44,025 nucleotides of DNA from Candidatus Nitrosocosmicus sp. (GCA_025934495.1 JAICXY010000018.1:1-44025); one strand, 5' to 3'. Counted from the first letter of the stretch, positions 26,901-36,059 are shown. Made by a program: numbers and translations. The notes: generated by a model from the sequence alone, not told the origin.

Positions 26901-26924
26901 TTGAAAAATAGTTCAAATGTTATT

Positions 26925-27566
26925 ATGGCAGGTTACTCTGATGATGATATTAAAAATGCCGCAGAGATAAGAGAATGGTTGACCAAATCAATTTCCGAAA
27001 AACAAGAAGAGATTGATAGAATGAAAATAACATTATCATTAATCGACTCAGTTTTAAAACAAGGGAGTTTTAAAACTGCTGCAAATCTTAATCTTGATAA
27101 AAAACCATATTCTAATGAAAAATCAGCAATTATTGATAAAGAACATAAAAAAGATAATACATCTACCTTCCAAAAAAGTCATGAAGAACAACCACAAGCA
27201 TTAGAAACAAGACAGATAAAAAGAATGAAAGATAATACTTTAATTGCGCTTGTAGAAATTTCAAAGGAACGAATTGAAATAATCCCAAATGAATCAATTA
27301 ACTTTAATTTGGATACTCCACCGTTCAAATCATTTTTTATAAATAGGATCCTAGATGGAATGAAAAATAAGGACTCAGATAAAGTTAAACAAGGGCAGTT
27401 ATCCGAAACAGATATGATTTCATATAATACGATGCAAAAAGAGAACAGCGAGAATATTTTAAAAAAAATTGAAATTAGAAATTATAGAGATAAAGATAGA
27501 GTAAATGAAATTTTCAATACCGTTGCTTGGGTATTTACTAGGATGTTAGAAAAGAGTGAAAAATAA
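26925..27566 (+). CDS. Conserved-looking hypothetical protein coupled to guaA
   Basis: A 213-residue protein (the frame opens with TTG at 26901, but a TATA-like box points to the ATG at 26925, MAGYSDDD). It has an N-terminal coiled coil (REWLTKSISEKQEEIDRMKITLSLID), a low-complexity linker, a beta segment (NTLIALVEISKERIEIIPNES) and a C-terminal helix (DRVNEIFNTVAWVFTRMLEKSEK). The stop overlaps the guaA start (TAATG), so the two are coupled. Function unknown. Confidence 0.65.
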   Translation: MAGYSDDDIKNAAEIREWLTKSISEKQEEIDRMKITLSLIDSVLKQGSFKTAANLNLDKKPYSNEKSAIIDKEHKKDNTSTFQKSHEEQPQALETRQIKRMKDNTLIALVEISKERIEIIPNESINFNLDTPPFKSFFINRILDGMKNKDSDKVKQGQLSETDMISYNTMQKENSENILKKIEIRNYRDKDRVNEIFNTVAWVFTRMLEKSEK

Positions 27567-29101
27567 TGGATAAAATAATCGTTTTAGATTTTGGATCACA
27601 ATATAGTCATCTTATATGTCGAAGAATAAGAGAATCAAATGTGTATTGTGAATTACTGCCATACAATACTCCAATAAAAACAATTATCGAATTAAATCCC
27701 AACGGAATAGTTTTTTCAGGTGGACCTGCAAGTGTTTATGAGAATGATTCGCCAAAACCGGATAAAAAAATATTTGATCTAGGTATTCCTATTTTGGGAA
27801 TATGCTATGGACACCAAATCATCGTGGACCAATACAAAGGAAGAATTAAAAGAGTTAAGAGTAGAGAATATGGAAACGCAATTTTAAAAATAAAAGATAA
27901 GGATAGTCTATTTAAAAATATAAAAACAGATAAAATACAATGTTGGATGAGTCACAGTGATTCGGCTGAAATAATTCCAAATGGATTTGATATTTTGGGA
28001 GAAACCACTAATTCTATTTCAGCAGCTATTGGAAATAGAGAAAAGAAAATATTTGGAATACAATTCCATCCAGAAGTTGCTCACACCGAAAAAGGGACTG
28101 AAATACTTAATAATTTTTCTCATATAATTAGCGAAGCAAAACCAGATTGGAATATGAGTAACTTTATTGAAAAGGCTATTGAAAATATAAAATTAAAAGT
28201 AGGTGGAGAAAAGGTGCTTTGTGCTGTCAGCGGAGGAATTGATTCGACTACCACTGCAGTATTAATACATAAAGCAATTAAAGATAATTTAACATGCATT
28301 TTTGTTAATCATGGTCTACTAAGAGAAGATGAAGAAAACATTGTAAAAGAACTTTTTAATGATAAACTAGGTATACCTGTAAAATATATAGAGGCTCAAG
28401 ATAGATTTTTACAAAAATTAAAAGGAATATCTGATCCAGAAGGTAAAAGGAAAATAATTGGCGAAGAATTTGCAAGAGTTTTTACAGAGTTCGCAGAAAA
28501 CGAAGGTCCATTTCAATGGCTTGCACAAGGGACTTTATATCCAGATGTAATTGAAAGTGGTGTATCAAAGGGTCCAGCAACAGTCATTAAAACACATCAC
28601 AATGTAGGTGGATTACCAGACTGGTTAAATTTAAAAATAATAGAACCTTTACGAGATCTCTATAAAGATGAAGTAAGGGAAGTTGCAAAAATTCTTGCAG
28701 TACCCAAAGAATTGCTTACAAGACATCCTTTTCCGGGTCCAGGACTTGCAGTAAGAATTATAGGAGAAGTAACTGACGAAAAGATAAGGATAACAAAAGC
28801 AGCCAGTAAAATTGTAGAAGATGTCTTGACAGAAGATAATATTTACAATAAAGTATGGCAAGCTTACGCGATGGTCGGAGATGATAAAGCAGTCGGAATA
28901 TTAGGCGATGAAAGAATATATGGATATATAGTAACAATAAGAATAGTTGAATCCATAGATGCAATGACCGCAGATTGGGTAAGAATTCCATATGACACCT
29001 TAGAAAAAATAAGTTCAAAAATAACAAATGATGTAGAAAATGTTACTTGGGTAACCTACGCTATATCCAGCAAACCTCCTTCTACAATTGAGCCTCAATA
29101 A
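27566..29101 (+). CDS. guaA: GMP synthase, glutamine-hydrolysing (fused two-domain form)
   Basis: Aminates XMP to GMP. In 511 residues, the class I amidotransferase comes first (LDFGSQYSHLICRRIRE, GICYGHQII with nucleophile Cys, FHPEVAHT), then the ATP-pyrophosphatase domain with SGGIDSTTTAV, then the dimerisation domain ending in TIEPQ. Many archaea encode the two activities as separate proteins; here they are fused as in bacteria. It follows the coiled-coil protein with a one-base overlap. Confidence 0.97.
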   Translation: MDKIIVLDFGSQYSHLICRRIRESNVYCELLPYNTPIKTIIELNPNGIVFSGGPASVYENDSPKPDKKIFDLGIPILGICYGHQIIVDQYKGRIKRVKSREYGNAILKIKDKDSLFKNIKTDKIQCWMSHSDSAEIIPNGFDILGETTNSISAAIGNREKKIFGIQFHPEVAHTEKGTEILNNFSHIISEAKPDWNMSNFIEKAIENIKLKVGGEKVLCAVSGGIDSTTTAVLIHKAIKDNLTCIFVNHGLLREDEENIVKELFNDKLGIPVKYIEAQDRFLQKLKGISDPEGKRKIIGEEFARVFTEFAENEGPFQWLAQGTLYPDVIESGVSKGPATVIKTHHNVGGLPDWLNLKIIEPLRDLYKDEVREVAKILAVPKELLTRHPFPGPGLAVRIIGEVTDEKIRITKAASKIVEDVLTEDNIYNKVWQAYAMVGDDKAVGILGDERIYGYIVTIRIVESIDAMTADWVRIPYDTLEKISSKITNDVENVTWVTYAISSKPPSTIEPQ

Positions 29102-29391
29102 CTTGTATTTAGCAAAATATACATATTGAAATTAATGGATTAATTACTAGTTGCACAATCTATATATTTTTTATAGTGAATCTACGTAAGACAAATTAAA
29201 ATCCAATTGTAAGATGTTAGATTTCTATAGTTCAAATATGATTGTAATCGATATTAAAAAAATGACGGTTTTTTGACGGGAATAACCTAAATATGCATAT
29301 AGCATACAAACATATCTTATTACATAATCATAAAACCATCTTCAAAATCTCGAATGTTTAAAAACATGTAAATTGACATGCTATATATAAC
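29102..29391. other. Intergenic spacer after guaA
   Basis: AT-rich spacer between the end of guaA and a transposase fragment. No open frame or recognisable site. Confidence 0.35.
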
Positions 29392-29604
29392 TAACCAATT
29401 GTTAGAAGGGGTAAAATACTGATATTAGGCTTTGACGTCATTATAAACAAAGATAAGGTAAAGAACTATTTATTATCCTAATACTTTTCTCCTTCTTTTA
29501 CTTGAGTATGTCAAAGTGTCTTTCATCTACCATTCATGTTACGGAATAAGGCATTACACAAGCAGGCATTACAACGTAAAAAGTGTCTTATTGCATGATT
29601 ATTA
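29392..29604 (+). pseudogene. Transposase N-terminal fragment, plus strand
   Basis: The frame reads IVRRGKILILGFDVI, then after a shift HYPNTFLLLLLEYVKV. This corresponds to the N-terminal part of the transposase found in the opposite orientation at 29602-30576. It stops near 29604, exactly where the opposite copy ends. Nothing of the catalytic domain remains. Confidence 0.55.
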
Positions 29605-30576
29605 AAATCCATAATTTACTATCTGTCTTGTCAAAACAGATATCAACTTATTATACAATGACGCTTTCAATATCTTTTCTTGTATCATATTCTTTAGTTT
29701 AATTGAATAAACATATTCTCCGAACGTTCTTTTTATACAAGAAAAACACGGATTATATAATCCATCTTTGACCATAGATTACAATGCTATCCTCTTTCCA
29801 CTTTATCAAATCATTTTTCTGAGTTAAAACTGATAGGCAGGTTTCTAAGAATGTTTTTTCCTTTTTTCCATCTAACTCGCATTCTACTTACTTTAATACA
29901 TGGCAGAACTCTATTGTCTGCTAAGAATCTAAAAATATCATTGCGGTCATCATAAGCTCCATCTACATATAGTTTGCCAATTGCTACTATTACATTGTCT
30001 GATTCTATAATACCATTGACCAATTTAGGTAATGATTTACTATCGTGAACATGCTTAACATCAGTTACCTTCATCATTGAAAGAATTTTCTTTGTATTGA
30101 CGTTTACAACAGCAACATGTATTTTCAAATATCCTTTCTTGTTGTTATCTTTTATACGCCATCTATCTTGCATCCATTGGCCTCTAGTGGTAACCTTGAT
30201 GCCGGTGCCAAATATTGCAATGATAATGTAATCATCTTTAGAGATTTTATCTTTGTCACTATTTTATGAGAATATTTAATTTTGTTTATTCTTCTATGTT
30301 TATTGTTGTAAAATCTGGGATAGAAGGTAATTTCCTTTAGCATGACCTTATGCTATTCCCTATTCTCTCTCCTGTTTGTCTAAATGGCAAATGAAATTAC
30401 TTTAGCATATCCAAGCAGTAAAAGAAGGAGAAAAGTATTAGGATAATGAAATGAGTCCTAATCCTATTTTGCCTTGGGTCATCTCTTAATTCTGTACCCC
30501 AGTTTTCAATGACATCAAAGCCTAGCAAGAATTCGCCTCTTCTTACAAGAGATTTGTCATAGATGGGCCAGTTCAC
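29602..30576 (-). pseudogene. Broken IS5-like (DDE) transposase
   Basis: The minus strand from a GTG at 30576 reads NWPIYDKSLVRRGEFLLGFDVIEN. After frame changes it reads HYPNTFLLLLLGYAKV, FHLPFRQT and LPSIPDFTTIN, then TGIKVTTRGQWMQDRWRIKDNNK, KGYLKIHVAVVNVNTKKILSM, DGAYDDRNDIFRFLADN and finally KWKEDSIVIYGQRW. These are in the order expected for a DDE transposase of about 300 residues. At the first catalytic position the usual AIDSTG reads AIFGTG, so the Asp is lost. Several stops and shifts confirm it is dead. Confidence 0.75.
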
Positions 30577-30742
30577 ATGGATTGTATGATTAGGTTAGCT
30601 AAATGTTTTAGGAAATCGCGGAATCATGCAACAAAGCATTTCTTTTTCTTTCCTCAAGAATAATACTCCTTCTTCCTTCTCTTATTATTTGGTCTTGGAA
30701 TTTGTTGTTCTATGTGTAATCTAAAGCCATGAATCGGGGAAA

Positions 30743-31099
30743 TTATTTTTCAAATTCTGGCGTTCGTAACCTTTTTGTTATTTTGTATAATTTCCATGGT
30801 AATGATCCGCATTGTTTTATCAAAGATTCAATCTTTTGTATATCTCTGCAAATATCACTTTGGTATAAGTCGGATAGAAAGCAACATCTATTGTGTAGGT
30901 TATGTAAAGACGATGGTAAATACGTAGCATTAGAAAACCTATTTTTGACATCTTTATTAAAAGGTCTACATACAACACCAACTTTTCTTTCTCTTTTGGC
31001 ATATTTTCTTTTGAATGTTAGCCGCTTGATTCCATAGCATTGGTATCTTTTTGCTATTTCTTTATAATAAATGTCATTTAAATTGTACTGTAAGCCAAA
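30743..31099 (-). pseudogene. Open frame without a clear start, basic protein remnant
   Basis: A stop-free minus-strand frame of about 118 codons with no ATG near its beginning. It includes IYYKEIAKRYQCYGIKRLTFKRK, VGVVCRPFNKDVKNRF and SLIKQCGSLPWKLYKITKRL. The composition is Lys/Arg/Cys-rich and reads like a coding remnant, but I do not recognise it. A plus-strand frame overlaps it (30729-31037), so which strand was coding is uncertain. Confidence 0.3.
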
Positions 31100-31629
31100 T
31101 TAATGATTTGAAAACAATGGCTTTTTGAACAACCGTTCATACCAGATCAATAAAAAGGCAGATTATTGATGAACTAGTACTCATAAACCCATTTAGACAT
31201 AATTATGTAAGATCTAATACAAGAGTTTCCAGATCTCAGTATAACCATATGATAAAATCTAAAGTTCTTGAATTAAATTTATCATATTACAATATCTTTT
31301 TATTATTATTTACTCAATTACATATCATTATACTTTATTTAATTTATGATTATTAATTACCATTTTCTAAAAGTTCGATCAAGTTTATACTCTGTCATAT
31401 TGTTATATATTTATGAAATTCTATATAATAAAGAATCTATATCTTTTTCCTTATCTTATATCCTCTTAAGAGGATTGCTCAATCACATAAAATTCTATTT
31501 CTAAAACTATATTTTTAATGTTAGATGCATTAACAATAGTCAATAGTTTTTTTCAGAACAATTCATTAAATTCTATTAGACTTCATATTTGGACATAAAA
31601 TTAAGATTATGCCTATAACATAGACTAGT
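31100..31629. other. Intergenic region
   Basis: AT-rich sequence between IS debris and the small membrane protein gene. I see no gene or clear repeat. Confidence 0.35.
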
Positions 31630-31806
31630 TTATGATGGCCTTTTGGTAGTCTTCTTTGCTTTTTTATAGCGGTTCAATCTAATTATAATTAAAATTGCTA
31701 ATCCCCAAAAAATCAATGATAGTGGAATTTGATTTATCATCCACAAATAACCTCCAGATAAAGCTAGACCAAATCCAGTAAGACCTAGAATTTTTTTTAT
31801 ATTCAT
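31630..31806 (-). CDS. Small two-helix membrane protein overlapping mptE
   Basis: A 58-residue protein with two hydrophobic segments (ILGLTGFGLALSGGYLWM and LSLIFWGLAILIIIRL) and a Lys-rich end (RYKKAKKTTKRPS). Its ATG overlaps the mptE stop by 4 bp (ATGA), so it is translated with mptE. The role is unknown. Confidence 0.65.
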   Translation of the reverse strand: MNIKKILGLTGFGLALSGGYLWMINQIPLSLIFWGLAILIIIRLNRYKKAKKTTKRPS

Positions 31807-32552
31807 TTTAGTTTATAATCAACTATCCCATTAATTACTGAATCAAATTTAAAAGTTGTGACATGGATTAAAAGAGATTTTGATTTCTTTACCAGCATTT
31901 CAATCAAACGTTTACCAATAGCTAATTTCTTCCTTTTTAATATCAAATTAAATTTCATTTTTTTTGAAAAATAACCTATTGAAGAAGAAAAATCCATTCC
32001 CACTAACCAAATCTCGGAAGAACGAAATTCATCAGCAAGAAACACACATCTATCACCGTCAGTGAACCCACCAAAATTATAAACGTTTGCAAGGGGGAAA
32101 ACCTGTGTTGTTCCAATCAACTGCTGGAACTTTGGACCAAATTTAAGAATTTTCTGAATATTATCACCATGAGCATGTATTAACATTATCGAACCTAATT
32201 CATTAGCCCGTAGCAGAGAATCAATGTCCCCGTCAAGATCAGTTACAACAAAATCAGGAATTACATTCAATTGTAGGCATAATTCTGTGGCCCCGTCTGC
32301 AGATATTATGATAAAATTTGAATGCTCTTTAATAAATTTTTGAATTACTGGTTCCCCAATACTGGGCCCTGCACCAACGATTAAAATTTTTTTTTTATTT
32401 AATTTTTTTAGTAAATTATTTGGATATGTATTTAATGATCTATTGGAAATAAGATTGGATAAAATTAGCGAACTTAAAATATCTTTTTTTATATCAAGAT
32501 TTAATTTATATAAAATTTGCAAATAATAGGGATACCAAGTTACAAATTTCAT
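31803..32552 (-). CDS. mptE: 6-hydroxymethylpterin diphosphokinase MptE-like
   Basis: Archaeal enzyme family that pyrophosphorylates 6-hydroxymethyl-7,8-dihydropterin for tetrahydromethanopterin- or folate-type cofactors. The 249-residue protein has LIVGAGPSIGEPV, FIIISADGAT, PDFVVTDLDGD, LIHAHGDN, GGFTDGDRCVFLAD and IWLVGMDFSS, the motif order of the MptE/DUF115 family. A TATA-like sequence lies about 27 bp upstream of the start. The boundary of an IS element is only 79 bp upstream. Confidence 0.85.
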   Translation of the reverse strand: MKFVTWYPYYLQILYKLNLDIKKDILSSLILSNLISNRSLNTYPNNLLKKLNKKKILIVGAGPSIGEPVIQKFIKEHSNFIIISADGATELCLQLNVIPDFVVTDLDGDIDSLLRANELGSIMLIHAHGDNIQKILKFGPKFQQLIGTTQVFPLANVYNFGGFTDGDRCVFLADEFRSSEIWLVGMDFSSSIGYFSKKMKFNLILKRKKLAIGKRLIEMLVKKSKSLLIHVTTFKFDSVINGIVDYKLK

Positions 32553-32574
32553 TAATAAAATATTAAGAAATTTG

Positions 32575-32584
32575 TTTTAATATG
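32575..32584 (-). promoter_or_regulatory. TATA box of mptE
   Basis: TTTTAATATG on the plus strand (CATATTAAAA on the minus strand) is about 27 bp upstream of the mptE ATG at 32552. It lies between the gene and the IS end at 32631. Confidence 0.4.
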
Positions 32585-32630
32585 TATTGCCTGTATGCTT
32601 GGTACTTCACCTCACCTTTTATCCGTACTT

Positions 32631-33586
32631 GAGCCTATCCCAAGATAATTTTTCTATATATAATGATACAACAGGAGAACTGCACTATCCCAAGATAATT
32701 TTCCAACTTTTTCTCATAACGAGTAAACAGTTTTCTAAATCTGTTATGCCAGGGTTTGGTTCGCTCTATAACACACCTCTTATGGGAGAATATTTTTTTA
32801 TATTGAGTATAGGTCGTGATACATATTTTTCATTGTTTGTATCTTTCTTCGCTTTCTTAATTGGAATATGTAATACATAACCTCGTTTGATTAGTTCCTG
32901 TTCTTTGTTTTCAGAATTGTATCCTTTATCAAGACATAGATGCTGTTGTCCTCTTATTCTTCTTTCCCGTTTCTGTATTTGGATGATGGTCGTTTAATAA
33001 CCGAGTTATCAACCACATCTATTACCAGTTTTACATCATGAGTGCTTGCAGATGATATAATAACAGATAAAGGAATTCCATTTTTATCTGTTAAAATATG
33101 CCTTTTTGTTCCCAGTTTGCTTCTATCAACATGATTATTTCCATCAGTCATGTCCCCTCCTAAAGGTGACTTTATAGATATGTTATCTATGGATTGCCAT
33201 CACATCCATTTGATTCCTTCTTTATTATCATATTCTTTTAACAACCTAATTCACATCTTTTGAAGATATTCAACTGAACCCATTGTTGAAATCTCCTATG
33301 GCATGTAGGTCCTGAGTTATATTCTGAAGGCAGCATCTTCCACTATTGACAGCCGGTTCTTAGAACATATAGAATACCATTTAACACTTTTCTAAAAGGA
33401 ATAGCAGGACGACCTATAATATATTGTGGTTTTTCGTATGGTAAAAGGTCAGATACCTTGTCCCATAATTTATCTGAAATCGTGGCAATGGTAAACACCT
33501 TCTTATTCTTATGTCGATTGAAGAAAGGCACGTTTTTATAAAGATCTACAATCAGCTATATTTTTATCGAATTTTGGGATAGGCTC
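32631..33586 (-). mobile_element. IS5-family element with inverted ends, inactive
   Basis: The outer ends GAGCCTATCCCAA (32631-32643) and its inverse TTGGGATAGGCTC (33574-33586) are perfect 13-bp inverted repeats 956 bp apart. Between them is a broken IS5-type transposase. A second copy of the inner part of the left end (CTATCCCAAGATAATTTT) occurs 50 bp further in, at 32685-32702. No convincing target duplication flanks the element: the left flank ends ACTT and the right begins TTAA. Confidence 0.75.
32954..33531 (-). pseudogene. IS5-family transposase, frameshifted
   Basis: The N-terminal frame (33343-33531) reads ISDKLWDKVSDLLPYEKPQ and VLNGILYVLRTGCQ, ending at a stop just before WKMLPSEYNSGPTCHRRFQQWVQ in the same frame. 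After shifts, MTDGNNHVDRSKLGTKRHILTD, IPLSVIISSASTHD and VVDNSVIKRPSSKYRNGKEE follow (32954-33151). Further downstream debris reaches about 32700. The order matches transposases of the IS5 family, IS427-like group. Not functional. Confidence 0.75.
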
Positions 33587-34061
33587 TTAATTTTAAAAAG
33601 TTCAAGGAACATACTATAGAAGATGAAATAGACAACATAAAATAACAGGAGGATAAAATGAGAATATTTAAAATAGCCCTTTTTTGACTTTCTCTGTAAG
33701 ACTATATCTCTAACCATACTTCTTTGTCTTTTGACTTAGATATATTTTTGCAATGTTGGTAATTTATATTATATCTTATCTACTACCAAGATGAAAGATC
33801 TGAAATCGAACTCCGTATTTCTTAGAGGCATCAATAACTCTATTTGCATAATAACAATAATATTTGAAGTTAAAACATTTATCTTGCCGTATCTAAATAG
33901 ATAACAAATTGGACATTGACTATGATTTTTGTCAATGTGATACAAGATAAACAGACCGAGTATGAATAAGTAAATTGTATAGTCCAAGACAGATCAAATG
34001 TAAGGAATTTTTCTAAATCTTCTTATCCTTGTTTTACATATTTCTATTAGGGGTTAGAGGT
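33587..34061. other. Intergenic region before the receiver gene
   Basis: Contains a short minus-strand open frame (33769-33987) with a hydrophobic start and a CPIC motif, for which I find no support. A GGAGG followed by ATG and nine codons occurs near 33649. Nothing convincing. Confidence 0.3.
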
Positions 34062-34769
34062 ATGAAACCAGCAATCCTAATAGTAGATGATAATCTGCAA
34101 TTTTTAAAATCCATCGAACCTGGATTAAATCGGCAATACGGTAATATTTTTCAAATACTTTTGGCAGATTCTGGTCATCGAGCTATTGAAATAATAGGGC
34201 AGTTAAAGTTACGCAATGAAGTCGCAGCATTATTTATAGTTGACCAGAGAATGCCTGGTATGACTGGTGTTGAATTCTTGGAAAAAACTATGGACGTATT
34301 TCCTGATGCAAAACGGGTATTACTTTCAGATTATGGTGATACAGATGCAATTATGGCATCAATCAATAAAGTAAAAATTGATTTTTACTTGACCAAACCT
34401 TGTGAACCTCTTGAAATTCATCTTTATCCTGCTCTAAACGATATTCTTGATGACTGGAAGAGTTCGTATCATACGCCGTTTGAAGGTATTAAAGTTATAG
34501 GTGTAAAATGGTCACCAAGATCGCATGAGATAAAAGAATTTTTATCTAGAAACGGCATACCTTATCAATGGCTAGATATAGAAAGTGATAAAGAAGCTCG
34601 CCGCTTGGTTTCTTTTGTTAATTCAACCACCTCTGCCTCACCAATGAATTCTTCTACTGGTAGTTCCTCTTCTATTGAGATTGACAATGATGTATATAAC
34701 AATACACCTCCAACAAAACCTTCTTCTTCTAATTACTATTCCTTACCTACCACTCGTTATATTTTCTGA
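34062..34769 (+). CDS. Response-regulator receiver plus thioredoxin-like domain (N-terminal part of split fusion)
   Basis: The N-terminal part of a fusion continued at 34675-35829. Residues 1-125 form a receiver domain: ILIVDDN (acidic pair), FIVDQRMPGMTG with Asp61 as phosphoacceptor, VLLSDYG with Ser89 at the Thr/Ser position, and Lys112 in LTKPCEP. Residues ~140-180 (IKVIGVKWSPRSHEIKEFLSRNGIPYQWLDI) have the fold pattern of a glutaredoxin/thioredoxin-like strand-helix, but with WSPRS where an active CxxC would be. A Ser/Asn-rich linker follows. I prefer the ATG at 34062; the frame opens at 34029. The frame ends at 34769, out of register with the next domain. Confidence 0.8.
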   Translation: MKPAILIVDDNLQFLKSIEPGLNRQYGNIFQILLADSGHRAIEIIGQLKLRNEVAALFIVDQRMPGMTGVEFLEKTMDVFPDAKRVLLSDYGDTDAIMASINKVKIDFYLTKPCEPLEIHLYPALNDILDDWKSSYHTPFEGIKVIGVKWSPRSHEIKEFLSRNGIPYQWLDIESDKEARRLVSFVNSTTSASPMNSSTGSSSSIEIDNDVYNNTPPTKPSSSNYYSLPTTRYIF

Positions 34770-35829
34770 TGGCTCATATTTAGCTGAACCAACTAATTCA
34801 CAAATTGCCGAAAAAATTGGTCTCAAAACTCGTGCAAAGATGGACTTTTATGATTTAATTATAATAGGAGGAGGTCCAGCTGGATTGTCGGCAGCAGTGT
34901 ATGGCGCATCTGAAGGTCTGCATACAATATTAATAGAAAGACAGGCGCCCGGAGGCCAAGCAAGTGCAAGTTCTAATATAGAAAACTATCTAGGATTTCC
35001 ATCTGGCTTGACTGGCTTTAACTTATCCAGACGTGCTGTGACTCAGGCTATAAAGTTTGGTGTGGAGATCCTAAATCCTCAAGAGGTTACCGGTATAAAA
35101 ATAGACAATCAATATCGCATAGCAACATTGACAGATGGATCTAAAATAAGATCCCATGTAATTCTAATTGCTTGTGGAGTTACATATCGTAGGCTTAAAG
35201 ATGTAAAGAATATTGACAAATTAGTAGGAGCTGGTGTATTTTATGGTGCCTCTATCGTAGAGGCATTACATTTTAAGGATCAGGATATTTATATTGTTGG
35301 AGGAGCCAATTCTGCAGGACAGGCTGCAATTTATTTCTCAAAATACGCTAAAAAAGTAACGTTACTTGTTCGTACAGATACCTTGACCGAAAAAATGTCA
35401 CAATATCTTGTACATCAAATAAATGAAACAAATAATATTAAAGTAATGTTAAATACAGTGGTTACTGGAGTAAATGGCGAAAATAAACTTGAAAGTATTG
35501 CTATAAAGAATACTAAAACAGGAGAACAACGGATTATACCCGGAGCTGGATTATTCATATACATTGGTGCAGAGCCTCATACAGACTGGCTCAATGGACT
35601 AGTGCAAAGAGATAATCATGGCTCTATTCTTACCGGATCAGATCTGGCTAATAACGGACATCCTCAAGATTGGATCATGGATCGTCAATATTTTTTACTT
35701 GAAACAAATGTTCCCGGCATATTTGCTGCTGGGGATGTACGTCATGGCTCTATTAAGAGAATTGCTGCAGGAGTGGGAGAGGGATCTACAGCTATTCAGC
35801 TAATACATCAGTATTTAAAAAAAGTATAA
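34675..35829 (+). CDS. Thioredoxin-reductase-like flavoprotein (C-terminal part of split fusion)
   Basis: Reading from about 34750, this frame completes the thioredoxin-like domain (LPLVIFSDGSYLAEPTNSQIAEKIGLKT). It then gives a complete FAD/NAD(P) oxidoreductase: FAD motif LIIIGGGPAGLSAAVYG, RQAPGGQASASSNIENYLGFP, NAD(P) motif IYIVGGANSAGQAA, LLVRTDTLTEKM, and IFAAGDVRHGS near the end. Where thioredoxin reductase has CATC before the NAD motif, this protein reads GAGVFYGASIVEAL, so the redox dithiol is absent. It lies one base out of frame with the receiver part. The first ~25 residues from the ATG at 34675 are probably not real. Confidence 0.8.
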   Translation: MRLTMMYITIHLQQNLLLLITIPYLPLVIFSDGSYLAEPTNSQIAEKIGLKTRAKMDFYDLIIIGGGPAGLSAAVYGASEGLHTILIERQAPGGQASASSNIENYLGFPSGLTGFNLSRRAVTQAIKFGVEILNPQEVTGIKIDNQYRIATLTDGSKIRSHVILIACGVTYRRLKDVKNIDKLVGAGVFYGASIVEALHFKDQDIYIVGGANSAGQAAIYFSKYAKKVTLLVRTDTLTEKMSQYLVHQINETNNIKVMLNTVVTGVNGENKLESIAIKNTKTGEQRIIPGAGLFIYIGAEPHTDWLNGLVQRDNHGSILTGSDLANNGHPQDWIMDRQYFLLETNVPGIFAAGDVRHGSIKRIAAGVGEGSTAIQLIHQYLKKV

Positions 35830-36059
35830 TTAATTTTGGACATTTAAGGATGACATATTTTTGTTCAGAAAGACTATCTGTTTAATCAAATAAAGTCATT
35901 TTTATCTGTTAACTCTAAAGTTATCTCATATTTACCGATGTTGATTTCCCATTGATTTATGCCAAATCAAATAACTAGTTTGGTAGCAAAAACCAATAGA
36001 TATATTATGAATTATAATTTCTGTATTGTTCTTAAATTAGAGACGAGAAACCTGTTTTA

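Noticed and set aside
29472-30447. 31-bp perfect inverted repeats as terminal repeats of an IS
   Set aside because: Both copies lie inside transposase coding sequence (HYPNTFLLLLL), in opposed fragments; the transposase extends beyond the supposed outer end to 30576.
30729-31037. Plus-strand 102-codon frame
   Set aside because: Overlaps a better-composed minus-strand frame, rich in Phe/Leu/Cys as antisense frames are; no motif.
33769-33987. Minus-strand 72-codon frame with a CPIC motif
   Set aside because: Single CxxC and hydrophobic run typical of AT-rich noise; no promoter or neighbour support.
34675-34750. ATG at 34675 as true start of the reductase
   Set aside because: The first ~25 residues are an out-of-frame reading of the linker that is coding in the upstream frame; the conserved sequence begins at LPLVIFSDGS.
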